The notes beneath the pieces are model-generated. The model searched no databases, was not told where the DNA came from, and saw only the letters and a program-made list of their open reading frames with translations. Of a DNA stretch of 26,535 bases, positions 14,903 through 22,023 are shown piece by piece. The position numbers and the translations under genes were made by a program. This stretch comes from an uncultured Muribaculaceae bacterium. GTDB taxonomy: Bacteria > Bacteroidota > Bacteroidia > Bacteroidales > Muribaculaceae. Every line of letters begins with the position of its first letter. The first letter of the stretch is position 1. The stretch lies in the NCBI GenBank assembly GCA_910578365.1, contig CAJTRC010000035.1, forward strand, positions 1 to 26,535, in the 5' to 3' direction.

Positions 14903-16378
14903 TTATTTATCGGGATTTGCATCGCGCAGTATGCGGTTCCAGCGCAAACCGCCGTTGAATATGCTGCGTTCGGGGTCGAACGACACCAGCACAAACATAG
15001 GAGTACCTACGATATGGTCTTCGGGCACAAAGCCCCAGAAACGCGAGTCCTGCGACATGTGGCGGTTGTCGCCCATCATAAAGTAATAGTCCATAGCAAA
15101 GGTATAGCTGTCGGCAGGTTTGCCGCCGATGTACACTTTGCCATTTTTGAACTCAGCATCGCTGTGGCCCTCATAGTTGCGTATGCAGCGTTGATATAAA
15201 AGCCAGTTGCGCGGTGTAAGTTCTACTGTCATACCTTTTTGCGGTATCAGCAGGCCTTCGTCGCCGCCATAATCGGCCAGTGTCCACTGCTCTATGTCGG
15301 CTATTCCCTGCGGGAAGAGGTAATACTCCTGGGCACTGCCGTCCCAACGCAGATAATTCACCAGCTGGCCATCGGCCTTGAGGCTGTCAATCATGGCCTG
15401 AGTCATTGGCAACTGATACAGGTAGGAACCGGTTTTGTTTCCGGCAGGCATGGCGTCGACAGTATAGCCGAACTCCGGCCTGTTGGACGGCACCATCTGT
15501 ACATCGGCCAGGGCAATGCCAAGTTCGTGGCACTGCTCCTCGCTAAGCGGACGGCTCATAAGAGCAAAATAAAGAAACTGTGCGTTCTCGGGCACAAGCT
15601 GCTTCTTGCCATTGATATATATGGTGTCGCCTTTGATGCTGATGCGCTCGCCGGGCATGCCCACCACACGCTTTACAAAGTTGGTACGGCGGTCGACCGG
15701 ACGGTATTTGATATCGCCGAACATAGCTTTGTTGCTGTTCACTTCGGCCCATCCGTAGCGTTTTACAAGCATTTCGTAATATTCGGCACTGTTTTCAAGC
15801 TTTGTCGATACAGTATCACCGGCCGGGAAATTGAATACCACAATGTCACCGCTCTCAACTGAGCGCAGACCTTTCAGGCGGCGGTATTCAACCGAAGGAT
15901 GGTCGAGATAGCTGTCGCAGTTGAGTATGGGCAGAGTGTTGTGTACCAACGGAAAGTGTACCGGAGTCATGGGCACACGCGGGCCGTATGTGACCTTGTT
16001 GACCCACAGATAGTCGCCTGTAAGCAGAGTTTTCTCCAGCGACGACGAAGGTATCTGATAGTTCTGGCCCACGAAATTGAACACAAAGTACACCAGAATC
16101 AGTGCATACACTATGGCATCGACCCAGCTCATCACCGAGCGGGTGGCCTTGCTTTTGCTGTGCTTCCACCAGGTAAACGGTATGTAGCCGGTGATATAGA
16201 TATCGAACAGCAGTATCAGAGCCAAAAGCCACACAGGCGACTGCATCCATATAACCCAAGCGATATATATAGCCGCCACAATGCCGAAGCGTATCCAGCG
16301 TGTGGTTTTTATATCCTTTAGCCTGCGTTTGAAATCATCGGCGAACGAAGGCTTTTTATTGTCAGTATTGTTTTCCAT
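14903..16378 (-). CDS. lepB: Signal peptidase I (LepB), long Bacteroidota form
   Basis: Type I signal peptidase removes signal peptides from exported proteins at the periplasmic face of the inner membrane. At 491 residues it is much longer than the 324 residues of E. coli LepB. Two or three N-terminal membrane segments (about 28-70 and 86-105) come first. Box B reads IPSSSLEKTL, placing the catalytic Ser at 113 by alignment to IPSGSM. Box D RRTNFVKRVVGMPGE gives the general-base Lys236. Box E GDNRHMSQDSRFWGFV is intact. The extra length is mainly an insertion between boxes B and D (about 135-225) and another after the Lys box (about 260-400). This form is common in Bacteroidota. Its start is 3 bp after the GNAT-like gene. 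Confidence 0.95.
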   Translation of the reverse strand: MENNTDNKKPSFADDFKRRLKDIKTTRWIRFGIVAAIYIAWVIWMQSPVWLLALILLFDIYITGYIPFTWWKHSKSKATRSVMSWVDAIVYALILVYFVFNFVGQNYQIPSSSLEKTLLTGDYLWVNKVTYGPRVPMTPVHFPLVHNTLPILNCDSYLDHPSVEYRRLKGLRSVESGDIVVFNFPAGDTVSTKLENSAEYYEMLVKRYGWAEVNSNKAMFGDIKYRPVDRRTNFVKRVVGMPGERISIKGDTIYINGKKQLVPENAQFLYFALMSRPLSEEQCHELGIALADVQMVPSNRPEFGYTVDAMPAGNKTGSYLYQLPMTQAMIDSLKADGQLVNYLRWDGSAQEYYLFPQGIADIEQWTLADYGGDEGLLIPQKGMTVELTPRNWLLYQRCIRNYEGHSDAEFKNGKVYIGGKPADSYTFAMDYYFMMGDNRHMSQDSRFWGFVPEDHIVGTPMFVLVSFDPERSIFNGGLRWNRILRDANPDK

Positions 16379-16381
16379 AAA

Positions 16382-17512
16382 TTACAAATTTTTCGACCAT
16401 GCACGGCGGCGGCGATGCTGACGGTACTCGAAATATTCCCACTGTTTCTGAACATTTTCATTACCTTCGAGTTCAATATTGCTTTCGGCATACTTATACC
16501 CGTTCTTTACATACACCGGTATGAGGTCGGCGAAAATCATGGCGTTCACACCTTTGCTCTGATACTCGGGTTTTACAGCCACCAGCAGCAGGTCTACCAC
16601 ATCGACCTTGCCGCGTATGGCTTTCCACAGATGATACCAGCCTGTAGGAAACAGTTTGCCTCCGCTGCGGCGCAAAGCCTGCGACAGCGACGGCATACTT
16701 ATGCCCACTGCCACCAGCTTGCCATCGCCGTCCACTATCAGGCATACGTCTTCAAGGCGTATCACACCCAGATACATGTCGATATAATAGTCAATCTGAC
16801 GTTCGGTCAGGGGCGAATAGCCGTAAATGCCTGTATAGGCCTCGTTGATTAGTTCGAAGAGGGCATGTCCGTATTCCTGCTTGATTTTTTTACGCGAAGT
16901 GAATTTTTTTACCGACAGATTGTATTTGCGTGCCACAATGTCGGCTATGCGCTTATACTTTTCAGGAATTGCGTCGGGCACAGTCATGCGGAATTCAATC
17001 CAGTCCACTTCCTTACCGTAGCCCATGCGCTCCATATGGGCCGGATAATAAGGATAATTGTACAATGTGGCCATGGTACCCATTTCCTCGAATCCTTCGG
17101 TAAGCATACCTTCGTGGTCCATGTCGGTGAATCCCATGGGGCCCACAATTTTGTTCATGCCACGGCTACGGCCCCAGTCTTCGGCAGCCTTGAACAAGGC
17201 GTCGACAACCTCGGCATCATCGATAAAATCGACAAAACCAAAGCGCATGGTGCGCTCACCTGTCTTTTCATTCACTATATCGTTGATGATGGCTGTGATA
17301 CGGCCAACAGGCTCGTTGTTGCGGTAAGCCATAAACGATTGAGCCGTACAGAATTCAAACGCCGGATTCTTGTCGGGCATTAAGGTTGCCACTTCATCGA
17401 AAATCAATGGCGGCACATAATAATCATTGCCCTTGTACAGGTCGATGCCGAACTTTACGTAACTGCGCAGTTCGCTTGCTGTAGGGGCTATTTTTTTTAT
17501 AGTAACAGACAT
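16382..17512 (-). CDS. GNAT-like acyltransferase family protein (about 376 residues)
   Basis: The protein resembles a Bacteroidota family of about 375 residues that opens MSVTIKKIAPTASELRSYVK and carries conserved aromatic-rich runs: DYYVPPLIFDE, PDKNPAFEFC, GFTDMDHEGML, YNYPYYPAHMERMGY and GISMPSLSQALR. These are often annotated as GNAT N-acetyltransferase-like (YghO-related); a fold-level link, not a proven reaction. The open frame extends 14 codons upstream to 17554, but I place the start at 17512: it lies just 2 bp after the pseudokinase stop codon and matches the family N-terminus. No clear acetyl-CoA loop (Q/RxxGxG/A) stands out, so activity is uncertain. It sits between the pseudokinase and lepB in one operon. 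Confidence 0.75.
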   Translation of the reverse strand: MSVTIKKIAPTASELRSYVKFGIDLYKGNDYYVPPLIFDEVATLMPDKNPAFEFCTAQSFMAYRNNEPVGRITAIINDIVNEKTGERTMRFGFVDFIDDAEVVDALFKAAEDWGRSRGMNKIVGPMGFTDMDHEGMLTEGFEEMGTMATLYNYPYYPAHMERMGYGKEVDWIEFRMTVPDAIPEKYKRIADIVARKYNLSVKKFTSRKKIKQEYGHALFELINEAYTGIYGYSPLTERQIDYYIDMYLGVIRLEDVCLIVDGDGKLVAVGISMPSLSQALRRSGGKLFPTGWYHLWKAIRGKVDVVDLLLVAVKPEYQSKGVNAMIFADLIPVYVKNGYKYAESNIELEGNENVQKQWEYFEYRQHRRRRAWSKNL

Positions 17513-17514
17513 GG

Positions 17515-18270
17515 TTACATAGGAGGGTTGGGGGCATACGGCGATGAAAGCCACGCCAGTATCGCCACCATAATGGTAAGGAAAATAATTATAGTGATAT
17601 ATAGTCGATTCGACTTGCGGTTGTCGAGGGCAAGCTGCAGCGAATCAATGTCTTTGTACCGGCGACGGCTGTCGGAGCTGGTACAGCGCTCAGCCACGTG
17701 CCGCAGCACCGAATCGTGATGTCCGCAGCTGTCTAAAGCCTCAAGCACAATGGTGCCGTAGTTGTATATGTCTTCCGCTGTATCATGCGGAGTTAGCGCC
17801 GGAGTCTGCTCGAAACCTACGTCGATAAGCTTCAGATTGCCTATATTCTCGGTAAAGATAATACGTTCGGGACGTATAGGATGATGCACTATATGGTTGT
17901 TCTGGATATACTTCAGAGCACTCGGAAGCGATGTGCGCAATTTTTCGATGTGGTCGGCGGTGAGCTTATGCTCATCGATAAGCTTGCGCAGCGAATCGCC
18001 ATACACGTCGTCGGTGATTATGCAGCGCCCGAGGCCCGGCACTTCCTCATAGTCGTTTATCATCACTATGTTGGGGTGCGCCAGGTTGTATCGTACGTCG
18101 AACTCCTTTTCAATCATGGCCCGCGCATCGGCATTGTCGGCAAGTTCCGGTTTAAGTGTCTTGAGCATTACCCATTTGCCAAATTTCTTGGCTGTGTATA
18201 CGTGATAGTATTCCTCGTCCCATGCGGGCAGGTGCTCAATCTCAGTCCATTTTGGAGTATCGTCGCTCAT
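17515..18270 (-). CDS. Membrane-anchored protein kinase-like protein, probable pseudokinase
   Basis: A 251-residue protein with a eukaryotic-type kinase fold and a C-terminal membrane helix (about 223-243). Recognisable landmarks are the ATP-binding Lys in GKWVMLKTL (K37) and an alpha-C-like Glu (E56) before LAHPNIV (64-70). The catalytic-loop equivalent is HIVHHPIRPERIIFT (126-140), where HRDxKxxN has become HHPIRPER, so the catalytic Asp and the Asn are missing. A DVG (150-152) stands in for DFG. No glycine-rich loop is visible. This is a pseudokinase by motif loss, probably tail-anchored in the inner membrane with its kinase domain in the cytoplasm. The start at 18270 has an A/T-rich leader and a -7 box about 40 bp upstream. 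Its role, binding or scaffolding, is inferred. Confidence 0.8.
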   Translation of the reverse strand: MSDDTPKWTEIEHLPAWDEEYYHVYTAKKFGKWVMLKTLKPELADNADARAMIEKEFDVRYNLAHPNIVMINDYEEVPGLGRCIITDDVYGDSLRKLIDEHKLTADHIEKLRTSLPSALKYIQNNHIVHHPIRPERIIFTENIGNLKLIDVGFEQTPALTPHDTAEDIYNYGTIVLEALDSCGHHDSVLRHVAERCTSSDSRRRYKDIDSLQLALDNRKSNRLYITIIIFLTIMVAILAWLSSPYAPNPPM

Positions 18271-18309
18271 GTTTCAAAATTTATTATATACAACAAGTGC
18301 AATATCACA

Positions 18310-18317
18310 CAAAGTTA
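18310..18317 (-). promoter_or_regulatory. Candidate -7 box upstream of the pseudokinase-led run
   Basis: The minus strand reads TAACTTTG, an exact TAnnTTTG match, 39 bp upstream of the pseudokinase ATG. No TTTG is seen at the usual -33 spacing. It lies in the largest gap within the long minus-strand block (151 bp), so it may start the 12-gene run down to the O-methyltransferase. Confidence 0.45.
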
Positions 18318-18386
18318 CAATAAATTCAGCAAACACATGGCATATACCTTAAAAAAAAGACTTATCAGTAAAAAAATTCAGTTGTG

Positions 18387-18406
18387 CCACACCGGGCCAC
18401 ACCGGG
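18387..18406. repeat. Tandem 10-bp repeat before T-runs
   Basis: CCACACCGGG occurs twice in direct tandem (18387-18396, 18397-18406), just downstream of the 175-residue gene. On the minus strand it is followed within about 30 bp by two runs of seven or eight T. I could not fold a convincing long stem, so I do not call it a terminator, though a weak one is possible. Confidence 0.7.
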
Positions 18407-18421
18407 TTCTTGTGGTTTTAT

Positions 18422-18949
18422 TCAGAGTCCTGCCAGGTCGCGCAGATGGTCGAGAACCTCCTGCGCGCTGAATGTGCGCCTCGATTCGAGTTCGCTTGCA
18501 AAGGCATGGGCTATCGATGCTACGGTACGGTGGGTAAACAGGCGGTCGAAATAGTTGAAGTTGCGGCGGAAAAGGTTGTCGATTTCGTCGTTCTCCAGCG
18601 AGCACAGCTCACTGCCTTCGCCACGCACTATCTCGCGCAGTTCGTCCACTACTTTATCGGGCAGTCGCTGTCCGTCTATAAGGTAGCTGCGGCACATCAC
18701 ATTGCCGATCATCATGCCGGTTACGAGCGACAGCTGCTTAAGCATCTGGTTCCAGGCCAGCTTGGCCGAGTATCGCGGATTGCCCTGGAAATAAAAGTCG
18801 GGCGTAAATGTTATTCCTTCGCCTGCAGGCGCATCGAGCGATACCTGCATCAGCATATCTTCGCCATCGGCCATCACCAGTGCTATGGCCATGCCGGTAA
18901 GGCCGTATGTTTTGTCGCGATTGTCGCGGTATTTCAGTTTATGTTCCAT
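18422..18949 (-). CDS. Uncharacterised 175-residue protein
   Basis: I do not recognise this family. The product is soluble-looking with no signal peptide. Its first half looks beta-rich (GLTGMAIALVMADGEDMLMQ, with a conserved-looking aromatic stretch FTPDFYFQGNPRYSAKLAWN). The second half is helical and polar and contains a run DEIDNLFRRNFNYFDRLF. It starts 25 bp after the porZ-like stop codon, so it may be co-transcribed with that gene and rdgB. The codon-sized reading frame, intact length and sensible spacing support it as a real gene. Its only functional hint is position between a secretion-associated propeller protein and a pseudokinase. Confidence 0.75.
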   Translation of the reverse strand: MEHKLKYRDNRDKTYGLTGMAIALVMADGEDMLMQVSLDAPAGEGITFTPDFYFQGNPRYSAKLAWNQMLKQLSLVTGMMIGNVMCRSYLIDGQRLPDKVVDELREIVRGEGSELCSLENDEIDNLFRRNFNYFDRLFTHRTVASIAHAFASELESRRTFSAQEVLDHLRDLAGL

Positions 18950-18974
18950 GCAAAAGAACGAATCAGAAGTTCTG

Positions 18975-21395
18975 TTAGTTTATCACCATTATTTTGGTTA
19001 CGGCAGAATAGTTCGAGCCACTGCCGTTTTCGGAAGCGAGTACAAAGTATACACCCGAACGGACGCGCTCGCCGGCTTGGTTACAGCCGTCCCATATCAC
19101 CATACCGCCTTCCGAGCGGCCCTGGAACAGCACCGAGCCCTGGGCATCGGTAATCTTCACGAGCGAGTTCTCCATAAGGCCGCATACTGTAATCCAGCCG
19201 CTGTAGTCGGGGCGCACCGGATTAGGATATGCATACACATTGTCCATATTGTCGGCAGCCGGGGCGGCATCGGAGCTGTACACTATGGTGCCGTAGTTAG
19301 TGCCTATGTACACTTTGTTGTCGACACGGCTTGCCTCCACGGCATTGACAACATTTGAAGGCAGTGGCGAGTTGTCGGTGGTATAGTGTTCGAGAATCTT
19401 GTCGCCGGTTTCGCTCACAAGGTACAAGCCCGAGTTCTGTGTGGCAATCCACTTTCGGCCGGCGGGGTCTACCGAAATCCAGTTGACTTGCTCGCCGGCC
19501 AGCAGGTAGTCGGCGTAGTTGGTGCCGTCGTTGCGGGGCACTTTTATACGGTTGCAACGGAAATCGGAATTAAAGGCCTCGCGCGGGTCAATCTCTATGA
19601 TGCCGTCCTGGCTGCCTATCCACACTTTGCCGCGCTGGTCTTCCGCCACAAAGGTATATATGGTTGGCGAGAAGGTGTTGCCGTCCTGGTCCAGGAAGGA
19701 GCTGAAATGAATCTCGCGGTCGTCGGATATGGATTCGGTACCCTTGGTATCTATCACCACCACACCCAGGCCGTAGCCCGAACTCTGCAGTATTATATTG
19801 TTGCTGAGGCGGCAGCTGAGCATCATACATTCGAAATTGTTGCGATAGTTGGTGGGCATTCTGTGAGTGAGCCAGTCGGAACTTTTCACATTGGCAGGGT
19901 TGCGTAGCGAGGCAGCCGGCAGTATGTACACGTTGGAGTAGTCGGTGTCGTTGTTTTCCATGCCGTTGAGTACCCACAGATTGTTGAAGCGGTCGAAACC
20001 GAGAGCAAATATGTTGTTGCCCCAGCTGCCCACAAAGGGAGCGTTGCCGTTTTTCTTCGAAAAGCGCACAATCTGGCTGCGGGTGTCGCGGTCTATCACA
20101 CGCACGCCGTCGAATCGGCTGGCGAGGTAGTACACCGAGTTGTCGACAGGGTCTTCCACCACCATGCCATCGCCGCCGCGGCAGGTGAATATACCCTCAT
20201 GGAGCTCGTAGTCGCTGAGGTCTTCGTACGACACATCGTGCATGTCGCCCTGCTCTATCATGTCGGTGGTCTGGTAGGAATACATGCTGTTGACAGGTCC
20301 GGCAAAGCGTGTGCCGTCGCAGGTGCGCACCACCATGTTCGAACCGCTGGTAAGATATACTCTCTCGCCGTCGGCCGAATGGCTTATATAGGCCACATGG
20401 CGGCAAACTCCGCCCTCGGGGCGGTAATACTCCTGAAGCACCACGGGCGCATCGGCCGATATATCGAAATTTCCTACACCGTCCTTACAGCCGTGCCATA
20501 TATTGGTGTCGCTTTTCCATTTGGCAATCTGCGATTTTCTGAACAGCTGCGGCAGAGTTGTGGAGGCAAGCGCTTTGCCTTCGTCGCCGAAGTTCTTTAT
20601 CTCATTGTCGCATACCAGGTAATAGCCGTCGGCCGACGGCTTGAACCAGTCGCTGCGAGTATAGTTTTCGGCAAGCAGCGCCACACCCGCCGGGTTGGCG
20701 GCATCGGCATTGAAGCTTATTATATGGTATATATTGCGGTTATTGCGGTGCTGATAAAATAGTTCGTTGCCTATTACCTGCATTTTGCCGGCGCTGCTGC
20801 CAAGACGCAGATATTTGAAGTCGTCGAGCGAGGTATGCCGTTCGTCGAGCCGGGCATAGCGCATATCCGATGCCGGTTCGATTACAATCATGTCGCGCCA
20901 TACGGTGACGCCGTAAATGTCGCTGCCCCAGTTGCGCGACTCCTTTACCACCAGTTTGTCGGCGTCGTAAAGCACATATCCGAAACTGGTTGCTATGCAG
21001 ATATAGTCGTCCTGCATGTTCACGCTGTTGATTTTCTTGTTCACCGTAATATTGGCGTTAAGAATTTCGGGCAGATTCACCACACGTCCGTCGTCGTATA
21101 TGACATCCATGTTGGTGTTTTCGTACACAGCCAGCAGGTATTTGTGTTTCTTATTATATAATATTTCAGTTACCGTACAATCGCTTAGTTTGTTGGCGCT
21201 GGTGAAAACATAGGTTTCCTGTGTGTTCTTATCGTAGGAATACAGACTCCCGTTAGAACTGTAGTACAGCTTCGACGGTGTTTCCACCATGCCCGACATC
21301 ACTCCGTCGTACAGCGGATACACAGTCCATGTCTGTGCGCCTGCCACCGAAAGAGTCAGAAGCAGGGTTATAAGAGCTAAGGTTCTTTTTATCAT
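18975..21395 (-). CDS. porZ: PorZ-like beta-propeller protein with T9SS C-terminal domain
   Basis: An 806-residue exported protein: signal peptide (MIKRTLALITLLLTLSVAGA, then Q), propeller repeats of the two-component-regulator type over most of its length (for example DQRGKVWIGSQDGIIEID and DPAGRKWIATQNSGLYL), and a C-terminal domain from about 722 (AYPNPV...WDGCNQAG...SGVYFVLA...KIMVIN) of the type A T9SS sorting fold. In Porphyromonas PorZ stays on the surface as part of the attachment complex that processes T9SS cargo. The N-terminal run SNGSLYSYDKN and the 'LLAVYENTNMDVI' strand pair fit the PorZ N-propeller. A T9SS cargo with similar propellers remains an alternative. The start is 1 bp after the rdgB stop codon. 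Confidence 0.8.
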   Translation of the reverse strand: MIKRTLALITLLLTLSVAGAQTWTVYPLYDGVMSGMVETPSKLYYSSNGSLYSYDKNTQETYVFTSANKLSDCTVTEILYNKKHKYLLAVYENTNMDVIYDDGRVVNLPEILNANITVNKKINSVNMQDDYICIATSFGYVLYDADKLVVKESRNWGSDIYGVTVWRDMIVIEPASDMRYARLDERHTSLDDFKYLRLGSSAGKMQVIGNELFYQHRNNRNIYHIISFNADAANPAGVALLAENYTRSDWFKPSADGYYLVCDNEIKNFGDEGKALASTTLPQLFRKSQIAKWKSDTNIWHGCKDGVGNFDISADAPVVLQEYYRPEGGVCRHVAYISHSADGERVYLTSGSNMVVRTCDGTRFAGPVNSMYSYQTTDMIEQGDMHDVSYEDLSDYELHEGIFTCRGGDGMVVEDPVDNSVYYLASRFDGVRVIDRDTRSQIVRFSKKNGNAPFVGSWGNNIFALGFDRFNNLWVLNGMENNDTDYSNVYILPAASLRNPANVKSSDWLTHRMPTNYRNNFECMMLSCRLSNNIILQSSGYGLGVVVIDTKGTESISDDREIHFSSFLDQDGNTFSPTIYTFVAEDQRGKVWIGSQDGIIEIDPREAFNSDFRCNRIKVPRNDGTNYADYLLAGEQVNWISVDPAGRKWIATQNSGLYLVSETGDKILEHYTTDNSPLPSNVVNAVEASRVDNKVYIGTNYGTIVYSSDAAPAADNMDNVYAYPNPVRPDYSGWITVCGLMENSLVKITDAQGSVLFQGRSEGGMVIWDGCNQAGERVRSGVYFVLASENGSGSNYSAVTKIMVIN

Positions 21396-21396
21396 T

Positions 21397-21984
21397 CTAA
21401 TGTCGGTTTATATATTCGATAAGTGCTGCCACGGCGCGTCCGCGGTGACTTATGGCATTCTTTTCCTCGGCAGTTGCTTCGGCAAAGGTTTTGTTCCAGC
21501 CTTCGGGACGGAATACAGGGTCGTAACCGAAGCCTCCGCAGCCTGCGGGCTTCGATGTTATCTCTCCTTCGACTTCGCCTGTGAATATATTGGTGCTATC
21601 TCCTTCGATAAGTGTGATTACAGTACGGAAACGCGCCTTGCGGTGGCTTACACCGCTGAGGTTTTTCAGCAGCAGCGCCGTGTTGGCAGCCGAGTCATGG
21701 CCGTCGGTGGCATAGCGGGCCGAGCGCACACCGGGTTCACCACCCAGTGCATCGACTTCCAGACCTGTGTCGTCGGCGAAACAGTCATAGCCGTATCGGT
21801 CCTTTACCCAGCGGGCTTTTATCATGGAGTTCTCTTCGAGAGTGGCTCCTGTTTCGGGTATGTCGTCGCTGCAGCCTATGTCGGCGAGCGACAGTATGCG
21901 TATACTGTCGCCCGCTATCCGGCGTATTTCCGATAATTTATGTGCATTGTTGGTGGCGAACACCAAAGTATTTTGTCCGGTCAT
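21397..21984 (-). CDS. rdgB: dITP/XTP pyrophosphatase (RdgB/HAM1)
   Basis: A 195-residue member of the Ham1/ITPA family, which hydrolyses non-canonical purine triphosphates (dITP, XTP) and so keeps them out of nucleic acids. Motifs are complete: FATNNAHKLSEI (9-20) at the substrate-binding N-terminus, TGATLEENSMIKA (46-58), FADDTGLEVDALGG (69-82) with the catalytic acidic pair, GFGYDPVFRPEG (151-162) and SHRGRA (179-184). Length is standard. It is 39 bp downstream of leuS, and its stop codon is 1 bp before the porZ-like gene, which suggests coupling. Confidence 0.96.
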   Translation of the reverse strand: MTGQNTLVFATNNAHKLSEIRRIAGDSIRILSLADIGCSDDIPETGATLEENSMIKARWVKDRYGYDCFADDTGLEVDALGGEPGVRSARYATDGHDSAANTALLLKNLSGVSHRKARFRTVITLIEGDSTNIFTGEVEGEITSKPAGCGGFGYDPVFRPEGWNKTFAEATAEEKNAISHRGRAVAALIEYINRH

Positions 21985-22023
21985 ACTATTAAAAACGGTA
22001 TTTCTCCGCTTTTATTGTAGGAA

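Noticed and set aside
17513..17554. Upstream ATG (17554) for the GNAT-like gene
   Set aside because: It would overlap the pseudokinase by 40 bp and add 14 residues not matching the family start; the ATG at 17512 follows its stop codon by 2 bp.
18381..18421. Terminator after the 175-residue gene
   Set aside because: Short stems can be drawn across the tandem CCACACCGGG repeat and T-runs follow, but no stem above about 5 bp is convincing, so it is recorded only as a repeat.
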